64,000 nt of DNA from Sphaerotilus montanus (GTDB lineage Bacteria; Pseudomonadota; Gammaproteobacteria; Burkholderiales; Burkholderiaceae_C), in assembly GCF_013410775.1 (NCBI RefSeq), contig NZ_JACCFH010000001.1, positions 2,418,001-2,482,000 of the forward strand. Direction: 5' to 3'. This document shows, one piece after another, positions 9,160 through 19,290 of the stretch. The notes beneath the pieces were generated by a model that worked only from the letters and a program-made list of their open reading frames with translations, was not told the origin of the DNA and made no database searches. The position numbers and the translations under genes are program-made. Position 1 is the stretch's first letter. Every line of letters begins with the position of its first letter.

Positions 9160-10071
9160 ATGAACGCCATGACCTTGCCCCTGTCGGCCAGCGTCGCCCC
9201 CGATGACACGGTCCGTGCCGTGCCCGAGGCCCCGGCTCCCGTGGTCGACGTTGCCGCACAGGCCCGGCTCAAGGCCCAGGTGGCGGCCATGGCGCGGGCC
9301 CAGCGTCTGAAGACGATGGCGCGCTTCGCCGCACCGCTGCTGGGCTTCCTCGTGCTGCTGCTGGTCTGGCAGGCGGTGGCCCACAGCGGCGACAAGCAGC
9401 TGCCCGGCCCGGTCCCGGTCTGGCACGCGGCGGTCAAGCTGTTCTCCGATCCGTTCTACGTCAACGGCCCGAACGACCAGGGCATCGGCTGGAACGTGCT
9501 GTCCTCGTTGCAGCGGGTGGGCGTGGGCTTCGGTCTGGCGGCGCTGGTGGGCATCCCGCTGGGCTTCATGATCGGCCGCTTCGACTTCCTGAACCAGATG
9601 CTCGACCCGATCATCAGCCTGCTGCGCCCGGTGTCGCCGCTGGCCTGGCTGCCGATCGGCCTGATGGTGTTCAAGGCGGCCAACCCGGCGGCGATCTGGA
9701 CCATCTTCATCTGCTCGATCTGGCCGATGGTCATCAACACGGCGGTGGGGGTGCGGCAGGTGCCGCAGGACTACCTCAACGTCGCCCGTGTGCTGAACCT
9801 GTCGGAACTGACGATCCTGCGCAAGATCCTGTTCCCGGCCGTGCTGCCCTACATGCTGACGGGCGTGCGGCTGGCGGTGGGCACGGCGTGGCTGGTGATC
9901 GTGGCGGCCGAGATGCTGACGGGCGGGCAGGGCATCGGTTTCTGGCTGTGGGACGAGTGGAACAACCTCAACGTCGCACACATCCTGATCGCCATCTTCG
10001 TCATCGGCGCCGTGGGCGTGGCGCTCGAAGCGCTGCTGGTGGCCATCGCCCGCCGCTTCGACTATTCCTGA
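9160..10071 (+). CDS. nrtB: Nitrate-type ABC transporter permease
   Basis: Inner-membrane permease of the importer, 303 residues with about six membrane segments and a binding-protein-dependent transport signature region. The segment VFKAANPAAIWTIFICSIWPMVINTAVGVRQVPQDYLNVAR is conserved in NrtB. The start at ATG 9160 is preferred because AGGAG lies six bases before it. An upstream in-frame ATG at 9133 would add nine residues and has no comparable site. It follows nrtA by 51 bases and precedes the ATPase gene by 29. Confidence 0.9.
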   Translation: MNAMTLPLSASVAPDDTVRAVPEAPAPVVDVAAQARLKAQVAAMARAQRLKTMARFAAPLLGFLVLLLVWQAVAHSGDKQLPGPVPVWHAAVKLFSDPFYVNGPNDQGIGWNVLSSLQRVGVGFGLAALVGIPLGFMIGRFDFLNQMLDPIISLLRPVSPLAWLPIGLMVFKAANPAAIWTIFICSIWPMVINTAVGVRQVPQDYLNVARVLNLSELTILRKILFPAVLPYMLTGVRLAVGTAWLVIVAAEMLTGGQGIGFWLWDEWNNLNVAHILIAIFVIGAVGVALEALLVAIARRFDYS

Positions 10072-10100
10072 CTCCCTGAGCCTTCGAGAGGACCCGCACC

Positions 10101-10940
10101 ATGAGCACCACCTCCCTGGACGAGCGCAGCCAGCGCTTTCTGCGCATCGAGAACGTCGGGATGTCCTTCCCGACCAAGAAGGGCACCTTCGTCGCGCTGC
10201 GCGACGTGAACCTGGACGTGGCCCGCGGCGAGTTCATCACCATGATCGGTCACTCGGGCTGCGGCAAGTCGACGCTGCTGAACCTCGTGGCCGGCCTGAC
10301 GACGCCGACCTCGGGCGTGCTGCTGCTCGACGGCCGCGAGCTGAAGGGCCCCGGCCCGGAGCGCGCGGTGGTGTTCCAGAACCACTCGCTGCTGCCCTGG
10401 ATGACCTGCCAGGAGAACGTCGGTCTCGCGGTGGACCGTGTGTTCGGTGCGACCGAGTCGAAGGCGCAACTGCGTGACCGCGCGCTCGCCGCCCTCGACC
10501 TCGTCGGCCTGACCCATGCCAAGGACAAGCGGCCTGGCGAGATCTCCGGCGGCATGAAGCAGCGCGTGGGCATCGCCCGGGCGCTGGCGATGGAGCCGAA
10601 GATGCTGCTGATGGACGAGCCCTTCGGAGCGCTGGACGCGCTGACCCGCGCCAAGCTGCAGGACGAACTGATGAAGATCGTCGCCACCACCGGATCGACC
10701 GTGATGATGGTGACACACGATGTGGACGAGGCGGTGCTGCTGTCCGACCGCATCGTGATGCTGACCAACGGCCCGGCGGCGACGATCGGCGAGGTGCACC
10801 AGGTGCCGCTGCCGCCGGTGCGCGAGCAGTTCCGCCCGCGGCTGGAGATGGCCCACAACGCCGATTACCTGCGCGCCCGCGAGGCGGTGCTCGAATTCCT
10901 GTACCACAAGCAGGCCCATGTGGAGAAGGACGCGGCCTGA
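10101..10940 (+). CDS. nrtD: Nitrate-type ABC transporter ATP-binding protein
   Basis: ATPase that drives the importer, 279 residues. Walker A is GHSGCGKST near residue 50, the ABC signature is SGGMKQR, Walker B is MLLMDEPFGALD, and the switch His is in MVTHDVDEA. The opening (NVGMSFPTKKGTFVALRDVNLDVARGEF) is characteristic of the nitrate-specific ATPase subfamily. There is no C-terminal binding-protein-like extension, so it is the short NrtD/NasD form and not NrtC. It is the last clear member of the operon. Confidence 0.9.
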   Translation: MSTTSLDERSQRFLRIENVGMSFPTKKGTFVALRDVNLDVARGEFITMIGHSGCGKSTLLNLVAGLTTPTSGVLLLDGRELKGPGPERAVVFQNHSLLPWMTCQENVGLAVDRVFGATESKAQLRDRALAALDLVGLTHAKDKRPGEISGGMKQRVGIARALAMEPKMLLMDEPFGALDALTRAKLQDELMKIVATTGSTVMMVTHDVDEAVLLSDRIVMLTNGPAATIGEVHQVPLPPVREQFRPRLEMAHNADYLRAREAVLEFLYHKQAHVEKDAA

Positions 10941-10972
10941 GGTCCCGCCCAGTTGAATCCGGTTGTACTGAA

Positions 10973-11647
10973 TTGAAACAGCTGTGTTGCAACTGGGCAG
11001 CGCAAGGTGAAGATTTACAGTCACAATTCCCACGTGGTGAACCAGCGATTCCGTTGATTTCTTCACCACGATTGCGAGGGACGACCTTGGGGATTCCGTG
11101 CAAGACGGCTGCTGGACACGCCGAACTGGCATCGCAGGACTGTCGGTTGTCCAGGCGGCACCGCGTGCTGCTGCTGCTGGTGGACGGCGAGCGTTCGCTG
11201 GACGAGGTGGTGCAGCTCGGACGCCAGGTGGGCGTGCCCCGCAGCTACATCGACGAGCTCTTTGCGCTCGGTCTGATCGTCATCGGTCCGCCAGTGGCGC
11301 AGGCGATCAGCGAGTTCGCCGCGTTCGGACCCGACCTGGCTCCGACCCGGCCAGGTGGTGTGGGCGACACCATCGGCCTGGGTGGCCCGATGGGCAACAC
11401 GGAACTGGCGCAGCTCGATGCACAGGACTCCAGCCTGGCGCAGGCGCGGGTGGCGGTGCTGCAGGTGCTGCGCGCCAACGCCCCCGTTTCCGGGATGGTG
11501 ACGATGATCAGGGTACGGCGTGTGCGGTCTCGCGCAGAATTGCGGGCCTTGCTGCCCGAGGTCCAGGCTCGACTGAGCCGCTCGCGGCCGCTGGTCGAGG
11601 CGCGGCAACTGATGCAGCGCGTCGAATCCCTGCTGGCGGTCGGCTGA
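10973..11647 (+). CDS. Unrecognised protein with a winged-helix-like segment
   Basis: I do not recognise this gene. The frame opens at TTG 10973 (224 residues); TTG 11087 is another possible start and would give 186 residues. A segment near the middle (RHRVLLLLVDGERSLDEVVQLGRQVGVPRSYIDELFALGLIVIG) looks like a small helix-turn-helix or winged-helix fold. The C-terminal third (LAQARVAVLQVLRANAPVSGMVTMIRVRRVRSRAELRALL) is helical and charged. It sits 33 bases after nrtD and 48 bases before coaX. The many rare-looking residues before about position 40 suggest that the true start is internal. Confidence 0.5.
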   Translation: MKQLCCNWAAQGEDLQSQFPRGEPAIPLISSPRLRGTTLGIPCKTAAGHAELASQDCRLSRRHRVLLLLVDGERSLDEVVQLGRQVGVPRSYIDELFALGLIVIGPPVAQAISEFAAFGPDLAPTRPGGVGDTIGLGGPMGNTELAQLDAQDSSLAQARVAVLQVLRANAPVSGMVTMIRVRRVRSRAELRALLPEVQARLSRSRPLVEARQLMQRVESLLAVG

Positions 11648-11695
11648 CGGTCGCCGGTCGTCTCCCATCCGTAGCGTCGTCGTGGTCGTGCCTGC

Positions 11696-12469
11696 ATGAG
11701 TTTCCTTGTCATCGACATCGGCAATACCCGTCTCAAGTGGGGGCTCTACGCCGCCCCCCGGCCCGGGGCCGAACTGCTGGCGCATGGTGCGTCATTCCTT
11801 GAAACCATCGACCGCCTGGCCGACGACGAGTGGGCGCGCCTGCCCCCGCCCACGCACATGCTGGGCTGCGCGGTGGCGGGCCTGGCGGTGCGCCGGCGGG
11901 CCGAAGAGCAGCTGGACCTCTGGGATCTGGAGCCGCGCTGGGTGGTGTCCCAGCCGGCGGCCTGCGGTGTCACCAACGGCTATGACCATCCCGCCCGCCT
12001 CGGCTCGGACCGCTGGGTGGCGATGATCGGCGCGCGGGCGCGGGTGCTGGCCTCCGGGCCGCCGCGGCCGGCGCTGGTGGTGATGGTGGGCACGGCGGTG
12101 ACGGTGGATGCGCTCGACGCCGAGGGCCGCTTCCTGGGCGGGCTGATCCTGCCGGGCTTCGGGCTGATGCTCAAGGCGATGGAGTCGGGCACTGCCGGTC
12201 TGAAGGTGCCGACCGGCGAAGTCCGCGAGTTCCCGACCAACACCAGCGACGCGCTGATGAGCGGTGGCACCTACGGCATCGCCGGTGCGATCGAGCGCAT
12301 GCACCGCCATCTCGTGCAGCGTTGCGGCGAGTTGCCGGTGTTGCTGATGAGCGGTGGCGCCGCCGTCAAGCTGGCGCCGGAGACCGATCTGCCGTTCGAG
12401 CTGACCGACACGCTGGTCTTCGAGGGCCTGCTGCAGCTCGCGGCGGCCGGGTCGCTTCAGGGCGGCTGA
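11696..12469 (+). CDS. coaX: Type III pantothenate kinase
   Basis: First step of coenzyme A synthesis: ATP-dependent phosphorylation of pantothenate in the cytosol. At 257 residues it is full length. The ASKHA-fold phosphate motifs are visible: [12 protein letters not shown] with Asp7, and [10 protein letters not shown] followed by GGLILPG. The C-terminal glycine-rich MSGGAAVKL is also typical. In many relatives birA lies directly upstream, but here the unrecognised gene takes that place. The 3' end overlaps the convergent channel gene by 13 bases. Confidence 0.95.
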   Translation: MSFLVIDIGNTRLKWGLYAAPRPGAELLAHGASFLETIDRLADDEWARLPPPTHMLGCAVAGLAVRRRAEEQLDLWDLEPRWVVSQPAACGVTNGYDHPARLGSDRWVAMIGARARVLASGPPRPALVVMVGTAVTVDALDAEGRFLGGLILPGFGLMLKAMESGTAGLKVPTGEVREFPTNTSDALMSGGTYGIAGAIERMHRHLVQRCGELPVLLMSGGAAVKLAPETDLPFELTDTLVFEGLLQLAAAGSLQGG

Positions 12470-13239
12470 TCCAGACGGCGCCGCAGCGACTGCAGTTCGT
12501 CGTGCGTGGCGCGCAGCTCGGCGCGCAGCTGGCCGATCTCGGCATGCAGGTCGCGCAGGATGTCGTGCTCCATGCGCCGCTCCGAGGACTCGACCCACAT
12601 GGCCGCGATCGAGGCCGTGACCAGCGACAGGATGCCGAAGCCCAGCAGCACCACGAACACGGCGAACACCTTGGACGCTGGTGTGCTCGGCACCACGTCG
12701 CCATAGCCGACGGTGGCGGCGGTGGTGAAGGCCAGCCACAGGCCGTCCGCCAGCGTGGGGGTGCGTGGCTCGATCCACCAGAAGCCCGCGCCGCACAGCA
12801 GCAGCACCAGCACCGCCGCGCCCAGCAGCGACGGCAGGCTGTCGCGTGCCAGCAGGTGCTGCAGCAGCCACATCATGTGCAGCAGGGTCAGCAGCGCGGT
12901 CAGCAGGCGCAGCGTCAGTGCGAACGACGAGGTCGAACTGGGGGGCAGCACGGCCGCCAGCAGCAACCCGGCGATCAGCGTCCACACCAGCCAGCGGCGC
13001 ATCCGGGTGGCCATGAGCACCCGCCGCAGGGCGATCCGCAGCACCATGGCCAGCGCCGCGAGGACATAGGCCGCCGCGGCCAGCAGCGAGCGTTCGCCAG
13101 TGAGCATCTCCAGATAGAACGCCGGGATCGTGGCGATCAGCGTGCCCAGGATGAACCAGCGGTCCGGGTCCCGCAGCACGCGCAGTGGCAGGCTGCCCGA
13201 GTGGGCCCGCAGGGCAGAACGGAGGCGTTGGGCAGGCAT
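12457..13239 (-). CDS. Voltage-gated-type potassium channel
   Basis: Inner-membrane ion channel of 260 residues. The selectivity filter TVGYGD is at 176-181, between the last two membrane helices. About four more hydrophobic segments precede it, so the layout is six-segment. The fourth segment carries only a loose cluster of basic residues ([15 protein letters not shown]), so true voltage sensing is uncertain. The C-terminus (residues 215-260) is a charged helix likely to form a coiled coil. ATG 13239 is chosen because upstream sequence in this frame looks non-coding. Confidence 0.88.
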   Translation of the reverse strand: MPAQRLRSALRAHSGSLPLRVLRDPDRWFILGTLIATIPAFYLEMLTGERSLLAAAAYVLAALAMVLRIALRRVLMATRMRRWLVWTLIAGLLLAAVLPPSSTSSFALTLRLLTALLTLLHMMWLLQHLLARDSLPSLLGAAVLVLLLCGAGFWWIEPRTPTLADGLWLAFTTAATVGYGDVVPSTPASKVFAVFVVLLGFGILSLVTASIAAMWVESSERRMEHDILRDLHAEIGQLRAELRATHDELQSLRRRLDQPP

Positions 13240-13289
13240 CCGGTCAGCGTAGCAGAGGCCCGGTCGGCCAGCACGGTGCCGGTCCGTGT

Positions 13290-15404
13290 TCAGGTTCCAG
13301 GCGAGGGTACCAGGGCCGGTTGTGCGTGCAGCCAGCGCTGCATCTGCGGCACGGTCAGCGGCGCGCTGATGATCATCCCCTGCAGGTGATCGCAGCCTTG
13401 CCCGACCAGGAAGGCCCGCTGTGCCTCGGTCTCCACGCCTTCGGCGACCACGCTCAGGCCGAGGCCGCGGGCCAGCTGGACGATGGCGCTGGCGATGGCT
13501 GCCGATTCGCGCTGGTGCGGCAGCTCCTGCACGAAGGAGCGGTCGATCTTCATCGTGTCGATCGGCAGCTCCTTCAGGTGGCTGAGCGAGGAGTAGCCGG
13601 TGCCGAAATCGTCCACCGAGAGCTTCACGCCCAGCGCCCGCAGCTGCTGCAGCCGCGCGCAGACCTGCGGCACGTCGTCCATCAGCATGCGCTCGGTGAG
13701 TTCCAGCTCCAGCCAGCCGGCGGGCAATCCGGTCTCCGCCAGCAGGGACTGGATCGAGGCGACGAAGTCGGGCGCCTGGAACTGCAGCGTCGAGAGGTTG
13801 ACGGCCACGGTGAGCGGCCAGCCGGCGTCGTGCCACAGGCGTGCCTGGCGGGCGGCTTCGCGCAGCACCCAGGCGCCGATGGGGACAATCAGCCGGTGCT
13901 GTTCGGCCAGGGCGATGAACTCGTTCGGAGCCAGCAGTCCGCGCTGCGGATGCTGCCAGCGGATGAGGGCCTCGACGCCGACCGGGTGCCCGTCGCACGC
14001 ACGCACCTGCGGCTGGAACAGCAGCGCGAACTCGTCGTGGATGATGGCGTGGCCCAGCTCGCCTTCGAGCATCAGCTTGTCGTAGGCGGTGGTGGCCACG
14101 GCCGGCTCGAAGAAGGCGAAGGTGGCGCGGCCGCGGCCCTTGGCGACGTGCATCGCGGCATCTGCATGCTTGATGAGCACGTCGGGCGTGTCACTGTCCT
14201 GCGGATAAAGCGCGATGCCGATCGAGGGGGTGACCGAGATCGACTGGCCTTCGACCGTCACCGGTGCGCCCACCGCTTCGAGCAGCTTGCCGGCCACGCG
14301 GACCACCGCATCGCGGTCGCGCACGCCGGGCAGCAGCACCATGAACTCGTCGCCGCCGAAGCGGGCGATGCGGTCGGTGCTGCGCACGCACTGGCACAGG
14401 CGCTGGGAGATGGTCTTGAGCAGCGCGTCGCCACGGGTGTGTCCCACGGAGTCGTTGACGCGCTTGAAATGGTCCAGGTCGATGAAGAGCAGGGCGAGCT
14501 GGGTGTCGGAGGCGCGCGCGGCGACCATCAGGTGGTCGAGCTGCGCCAGGAAGGCGGCGCGGTTGGGCAGGCCGGTGAGCGCGTCGTGGTGGACGAGGTA
14601 GTGCAGCCGGGCCTGGGTGGCGTGGCGGTCGCGGATGTCGCGCACCACGGCCATGCGCATCGGTTCGCCGTGCTGCATGGTGCCGCGGTCGATCACTTCG
14701 ACGGGGATGCGCGTGCCGTCCTGGTGGACCACGCTGGTCTCGAAGGTGACGTCCTGCTGGCCGTCGAGTTGCCGGACGGTGCGGGTGTGGTGCTCCGGCG
14801 CGATCAGCATCAGGGCCGGACGGCCCAGCAGATCATGCAGCGACAGGCCGACCAGCTCGCACAGGGCGGGGTTGGCGTCGTCGATGTGGCCGTCGCGGTG
14901 GAAGAAGATGCCCTCGACGCCGGCCTGCAGGAACTTGGACAGGCGTTCCTCGGATTCGAGCAGCGCGCGCTCGGCGGCATGGTGGCGGCTCTGGTCGACG
15001 ATGAGCACGTAGACGCCGGAGCGGCGGCCCTGCGGGTCGAGGTGCGGCGTGAGCGTGACCTCGACCCACAGGCGCTGGCCATCGCGCAGGGCCAGCGGCT
15101 GCTCCAGCGTGAGGGCCTGACCGTCCTGCAGGGTACCGGTCAGTACGTGGGAGAGCTGGGCGACCAGTTCCGGCTGCAGCACATCGGCCAGCGCCCGTCC
15201 CAGTGGGGAGCGCGCCGGGTCGCACAGGCCCTGCATGAAGGTCCGGTTGGCATAGGTGCAGAGCTGCCGCGGACCATCGAAGTAGGCCATCATGACCGGC
15301 GCACTGTCGGCCAGGCGGCACAGCTTGTCCCGGTCCTGCCCGGCGTCGAGCGAGCCTCCCCCCGGGGAGGTGTGGTCAGCAGGGGGACTGGTGGGCAGGG
15401 GCAT
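13290..15404 (-). CDS. PAS-GGDEF-EAL cyclic di-GMP protein
   Basis: Bifunctional candidate for making and degrading cyclic di-GMP, 704 residues, soluble. Two PAS-like sensor regions occupy roughly residues 25-260. The GGDEF domain is intact (RFGGDEF), with an inhibitory RxxD site (RSTD) five residues before it. The EAL domain keeps EALIRW, ELTE and DDFGTGYSSL, so both activities look possible. The start is ATG 15404; a longer frame to 15452 is Cys/Arg-rich and unlikely. It lies downstream of hslU on the same strand, 78 bases apart, and is probably separate from it. Confidence 0.92.
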   Translation of the reverse strand: MPLPTSPPADHTSPGGGSLDAGQDRDKLCRLADSAPVMMAYFDGPRQLCTYANRTFMQGLCDPARSPLGRALADVLQPELVAQLSHVLTGTLQDGQALTLEQPLALRDGQRLWVEVTLTPHLDPQGRRSGVYVLIVDQSRHHAAERALLESEERLSKFLQAGVEGIFFHRDGHIDDANPALCELVGLSLHDLLGRPALMLIAPEHHTRTVRQLDGQQDVTFETSVVHQDGTRIPVEVIDRGTMQHGEPMRMAVVRDIRDRHATQARLHYLVHHDALTGLPNRAAFLAQLDHLMVAARASDTQLALLFIDLDHFKRVNDSVGHTRGDALLKTISQRLCQCVRSTDRIARFGGDEFMVLLPGVRDRDAVVRVAGKLLEAVGAPVTVEGQSISVTPSIGIALYPQDSDTPDVLIKHADAAMHVAKGRGRATFAFFEPAVATTAYDKLMLEGELGHAIIHDEFALLFQPQVRACDGHPVGVEALIRWQHPQRGLLAPNEFIALAEQHRLIVPIGAWVLREAARQARLWHDAGWPLTVAVNLSTLQFQAPDFVASIQSLLAETGLPAGWLELELTERMLMDDVPQVCARLQQLRALGVKLSVDDFGTGYSSLSHLKELPIDTMKIDRSFVQELPHQRESAAIASAIVQLARGLGLSVVAEGVETEAQRAFLVGQGCDHLQGMIISAPLTVPQMQRWLHAQPALVPSPGT

Positions 15405-15482
15405 GGGAGTCGATGATACCGACCGCCATCTTCTCGTCCGACAACTGCACACCCCCGTGTTCCGGGGTGGCGGCCCCTGGTG

Positions 15483-16847
15483 TCAGAGGATGTACCGCGA
15501 CAGATCCTCATTGCCAGCGAGGGCGCCTAGGCGTTTTTCCACCTCTGCTGCATCGATGGAGATGGTCTGACCGGCCTGCTGCGGCGCGTCAAACGATATC
15601 TCGTCCAGCAGCCGCTCCATCACGGTTGCCAGCCGGCGTGCGCCGATGTTCTCGGTGCGCTCGTTGACGCCGTGGGCGGTCTCGGCGAGGCGGCGGATGG
15701 CGTCGGGGGTGAACTCCAGCGTCACGCCCTCGGTGGCCAGCAGCGCCTGGTACTGCTTGATCAGGCTGGCGTGGGTGCTGGAGAGGATGGCCTCGAAGTC
15801 GTCCACGCTCAGCGAGGACAGCTCGACCCGGATGGGGAAGCGCCCTTGCAGCTCCGGGATCAGGTCGCTCGGTTTCGACAGGTGGAAGGCGCCCGACGCG
15901 ATGAACAGGATGTGGTCGGTCTTGACCATGCCGTGCTTGGTCTTGACGGTGGTGCCCTCGACCAGCGGCAGCAGGTCGCGCTGCACGCCCTGGCGCGACA
16001 CGTCGGCGCCCTGCGACTCGCTGCGGCTGGTGACCTTGTCGATCTCGTCGAGGAAGACGATGCCGTTCTGCTCGGTGTTGTGCAGCGCGCGGGTGACGAT
16101 CTCCTCGTCGTTGACCAGGCGCTGGGCTTCCTCGTCGATCAGCAGGCGGCGCGCTTCGGCGATCGTGAGCTTGCGGGTCTTGCGCTTGCCCTGGCCGAGC
16201 TGCGAGAACATGCCCTTGAGCTGCTCGGCCATGTCTTCCATGCCGGCCGGGCCCATGATCTCCACCGCCTGCCGCGCCTCGGCCAGGTCGATCTCGATCT
16301 CCTTGTCCTCCAGCGTGCCTTCGCGCAGGCGCTTGCGGAAGGTCTGGCGCGCGGCGCTGTCGACCGGTGCGGGCGCCGGAGCCGGGGCTTCTCCGAAACC
16401 GAAACCCAGACCGCCGGATGCTGCCGGACGTGCCGGCGGCACCAGCACGTCGAGGATGCGGTCCTCGGCGGCGTCTTCGGCGCGGTGGCGCATCAGGGTG
16501 ACCTGGCGCTCGCGCTCCAGCTTGACGGCGCTTTCGACCAGGTCGCGGATGATGGTGTCGACGTCCTTGCCGACATAGCCGACCTCGGTGAACTTGGTGG
16601 CCTCGACCTTGATGAACGGGGCGTCCGCCAGCCGGGCCAGCCGGCGGGCGATCTCGGTCTTGCCGACGCCGGTCGGGCCGATCATCAGGATGTTCTTGGG
16701 CGTGATCTCGTGGCGCAGCGTGGCGTCGACCTGTTGCCGGCGCCAGCGGTTGCGCAGCGCGATGGCGACGGCGCGCTTGGCGGCGTGCTGGCCGACGATG
16801 TGGCGGTCGAGTTCGGAGACGATTTCCTGCGGGGTCATGGCGCTCAT
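15483..16847 (-). CDS. hslU: ATP-dependent protease ATPase subunit HslU
   Basis: AAA+ unfoldase that feeds substrates to HslV, 454 residues. Walker A is GPTGVGKTE and Walker B is [11 protein letters not shown]. The inserted I domain lies between about residues 110 and 230 and carries a Pro/Ala-rich stretch ([10 protein letters not shown]) typical of the group. The C-terminal tail ends RYIL, the segment that docks into HslV. It follows hslV by 13 bases on the same strand, the classic two-gene operon. An alternative start three codons in (ATG 16838) is possible. Confidence 0.97.
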   Translation of the reverse strand: MSAMTPQEIVSELDRHIVGQHAAKRAVAIALRNRWRRQQVDATLRHEITPKNILMIGPTGVGKTEIARRLARLADAPFIKVEATKFTEVGYVGKDVDTIIRDLVESAVKLERERQVTLMRHRAEDAAEDRILDVLVPPARPAASGGLGFGFGEAPAPAPAPVDSAARQTFRKRLREGTLEDKEIEIDLAEARQAVEIMGPAGMEDMAEQLKGMFSQLGQGKRKTRKLTIAEARRLLIDEEAQRLVNDEEIVTRALHNTEQNGIVFLDEIDKVTSRSESQGADVSRQGVQRDLLPLVEGTTVKTKHGMVKTDHILFIASGAFHLSKPSDLIPELQGRFPIRVELSSLSVDDFEAILSSTHASLIKQYQALLATEGVTLEFTPDAIRRLAETAHGVNERTENIGARRLATVMERLLDEISFDAPQQAGQTISIDAAEVEKRLGALAGNEDLSRYIL

Positions 16848-16860
16848 GGTCGGTTCCGGC

Positions 16861-17403
16861 TCAGTCGAGCGTCTCGATGGTGTGGGACTGGTTGGTGTAG
16901 ATGCACAGGTCGCCCGCGATCTCCAGCGAGCGCTTGACGATGTCGGCCGGTGCCATCTCGGTGTGCTGCAGCAGCGCGCGGGCCGCGGCCTGCGCGTAGG
17001 CGCCGCCCGATCCGATCGCCACGATGCCGTGCTCCGGCTCCAGCACGTCGCCGTTGCCGGTGATGATCAGCGAGGCGGTGCGGTCGGCCACCGCCAGCAT
17101 GGCTTCGAGCTTGCGCAGCACGCGGTCGGTGCGCCAGTCGCGGGTCAGCTCGACGGCGGCGCGCACGAGGTGGCCCTGGTGTTTTTCGAGCTTGGCCTCG
17201 AAGCGCTCGAACAGCGTGAAAGCGTCGGCCGTGGCCCCCGCGAAGCCGGCCAGCACCTGATCGCGGTGCAGCTTGCGCACCTTGCGCGCGCTGGACTTGA
17301 CGATGATGTGGCCGAGCGTGACCTGGCCGTCACCGCCGATGGCCACGGTGTTGCCGCGGCGCACGCTGACGATGGTGGTGCCGTGATAGGACTCGGTGGA
17401 CAT
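16861..17403 (-). CDS. hslV: ATP-dependent protease subunit HslV
   Basis: Proteasome-like peptidase of 180 residues that forms a double hexameric ring with HslU. The N-terminal nucleophile is expected at Thr9, exposed after cleavage of the eight-residue propeptide MSTESYHG (mature start TTIVSVRRG). GDGQVTLG and the [15 protein letters not shown] motif are family hallmarks. The spacer upstream to the STAS gene is only 69 bases, with no heat-shock promoter visible in it, so a promoter may lie further upstream. Confidence 0.97.
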   Translation of the reverse strand: MSTESYHGTTIVSVRRGNTVAIGGDGQVTLGHIIVKSSARKVRKLHRDQVLAGFAGATADAFTLFERFEAKLEKHQGHLVRAAVELTRDWRTDRVLRKLEAMLAVADRTASLIITGNGDVLEPEHGIVAIGSGGAYAQAAARALLQHTEMAPADIVKRSLEIAGDLCIYTNQSHTIETLD

Positions 17404-17472
17404 GGAGAAAGGTTTCCTGTGAAGGGGCTGGCACGTGCTGCTGCGCGGCCTGGCCCGGGGATCAGCGCCTGG

Positions 17473-19239
17473 TCAGAAGTTCCGGACCGTGACGCGGGCG
17501 TGTTCGCTGATGCCCATGGCGCCGCAGAACAGCGCCACCAGGCGGTGGGCGTCGACGAAGCTGACGTTGCGCCCCTCGGCGTGGCGCGACAGCACCCAGT
17601 TGAGCAGATCGCCCGCCGCGATGAAGTCGATGCGGATCAGGCGTGTGCACGAGACCTGGATCAGCGTCGACTTGCCGATCTGCTGGTCCATGCCCTTGAG
17701 CAGGTTGCCGATGTCGCCGATGAGCTGGCCATTCAGCTCGACGGTGGCCACCTCCAGCAGACCTTCGTCCGGTGTCTGCGACTCCATGAAACCGGTGAGC
17801 ACCTCGGCGACGCCGGAAACTGGAGCCACCGTCCGGCCGGTCTCGTCGGACAGGCGCAGCACGCAGCGCGATGGGCTCCACGACGGCGGCGAGACCTCGT
17901 AGGTCAGGCAGTAGTCGATGGCGACCTGGTCGAAATCGAGCGCCCGGTGGGTCAGGCGCAGGGCTTCGAGGCGCAGCATCCAATACGCCGGATCGGCGTC
18001 GCGCACGCCGGTCGGTGACAGGTCGGCCAGCAGCGTGAACAGCGAGTCGCCGCCGAGCCAGCACATCTCGATCGGCTCGTCGGCCCAGTCCTTCAGCAGG
18101 CGGTGCAGCGCGCTGGCCGCCTGCGCGTCGATGTGGCGCGTGTGGCGCCAGTCGAGCACCCAGGGCAGCGGCATCTGCAGCAGTTGCGAGCGCAACTGGG
18201 TGACAGCGTCGGGATCGATGAAATCAGGCGCCACCCAGCCGACCGTGCCGTCGAACTGGCTGTTGCCGCGCTGGGTGGGGCGTGCCCGCTCGCTGGCGAC
18301 GGCGTCCGCCACCAGCCGTGGCAGCGAATACCACTGCGGCGGTGACCAGCCGAAGCGCTGGGTGTAGTCCAGCGCCAGCGACTCGAACTTGAGTTGCTGG
18401 CCGGTCGCGCGGTAGAGGTCGAACAGGGCGTACCAGGTCTCGGCATGCTGGGCGCGCGGCCCGCTCAGACCGATCAGGCTGTGCAGCGAGCGTTCGCACA
18501 GGTCGAAGTCGGCGTTGGCAAAGGCGATCACGGACTCGTCGAGGTCCGGATCGTGGGCCAGTTCGGTCACCTCGATGCTGTGGGGCGACGCGTCGTCCAT
18601 CGGGCCATGGACACTGCTGACGCGGGCGGGCGGCAGGCGCGAGGCCTCGGGGGGCAGCGGCCGCAGCGAGAGGCCGCGGGCATCGTGGCCGGTCAGCTCC
18701 GATTCCATCTGCATCGGCATCGTCGGCTTGAAGGCATCCGAGAGCTGGGGATGTGCCGCCATGACCTGCGGTGCCGTCGTTGCGCCGAAGAAGGATTCGG
18801 TGCGCGCGACCGGGGCCTGACGGCCCACCGTGGCCGCGGCATTGCGGCGGGGTGCCGATCCGTTGGCTTCGCTGACCATCTGGCGCTCGATCGCGTCGAT
18901 CTTGTCCTTGACGTCGTCGCTGTCCGGACGGGTGGCGTAGCTGTCCTGGCTGCGGACCTCGGAGTCGTCGAGGTGGGACAGGCCGTCGAGTCCGGCCAGT
19001 CCTTCGCCCGTCAGCCCTTCCCGGCGGATCTTGCGCAGCGTGTCGAACTCGCGCTTGCGCACGAAGTCGTTGCGCCGCTTGCGCTCGATCATCGCCTTGA
19101 GTTCCGACTTGGCGTGGTCGTCTTCCTTGCTGTCCGTGCCGGCCGAACTCAGGTCTGCCCAGTCGGTGGTCGGGTTGAGCGCGAAGCGCACCACCTTGCG
19201 GAAAAAGCCGCTCTTGGGAGGGTCCTTGGGATCAGCCAT
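17473..19239 (-). CDS. STAS-domain protein with disordered N-terminal half
   Basis: Cytosolic protein of 588 residues. The N-terminal 170 residues are highly charged, low in hydrophobics and probably disordered (MADPKDPPKSGFFRKVVRF). The middle holds a helical TPR-like stretch (HSLIGLSGPRAQHAETWYALFDLYRATGQ). The C-terminal part has two STAS/MlaB-like modules: LQMPLPWVLDWRHTRHIDAQAASALHRLLKDW, and the last 100 residues beginning VATVELNGQLIGDIGNLL. STAS modules usually mediate protein-protein switching. The location between dksA and hslVU is shared by relatives, from memory. The specific role is unknown. Confidence 0.75.
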   Translation of the reverse strand: MADPKDPPKSGFFRKVVRFALNPTTDWADLSSAGTDSKEDDHAKSELKAMIERKRRNDFVRKREFDTLRKIRREGLTGEGLAGLDGLSHLDDSEVRSQDSYATRPDSDDVKDKIDAIERQMVSEANGSAPRRNAAATVGRQAPVARTESFFGATTAPQVMAAHPQLSDAFKPTMPMQMESELTGHDARGLSLRPLPPEASRLPPARVSSVHGPMDDASPHSIEVTELAHDPDLDESVIAFANADFDLCERSLHSLIGLSGPRAQHAETWYALFDLYRATGQQLKFESLALDYTQRFGWSPPQWYSLPRLVADAVASERARPTQRGNSQFDGTVGWVAPDFIDPDAVTQLRSQLLQMPLPWVLDWRHTRHIDAQAASALHRLLKDWADEPIEMCWLGGDSLFTLLADLSPTGVRDADPAYWMLRLEALRLTHRALDFDQVAIDYCLTYEVSPPSWSPSRCVLRLSDETGRTVAPVSGVAEVLTGFMESQTPDEGLLEVATVELNGQLIGDIGNLLKGMDQQIGKSTLIQVSCTRLIRIDFIAAGDLLNWVLSRHAEGRNVSFVDAHRLVALFCGAMGISEHARVTVRNF

Positions 19240-19290
19240 GTCTGGAGGTACGGCTGGACACGGGCGGGGTGATCAGCAGGGCCCGTGTGC

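Noticed and set aside
7516-9981. 821-codon minus-strand frame across nrtA and nrtB
   Set aside because: Antisense shadow; it spans promoter, leader and two clear genes and has a biased His/Arg/Gln composition.
13185-15416. 743-codon plus-strand frame opposite the GGDEF-EAL gene
   Set aside because: Antisense shadow with low-complexity composition; the minus strand carries intact catalytic motifs.
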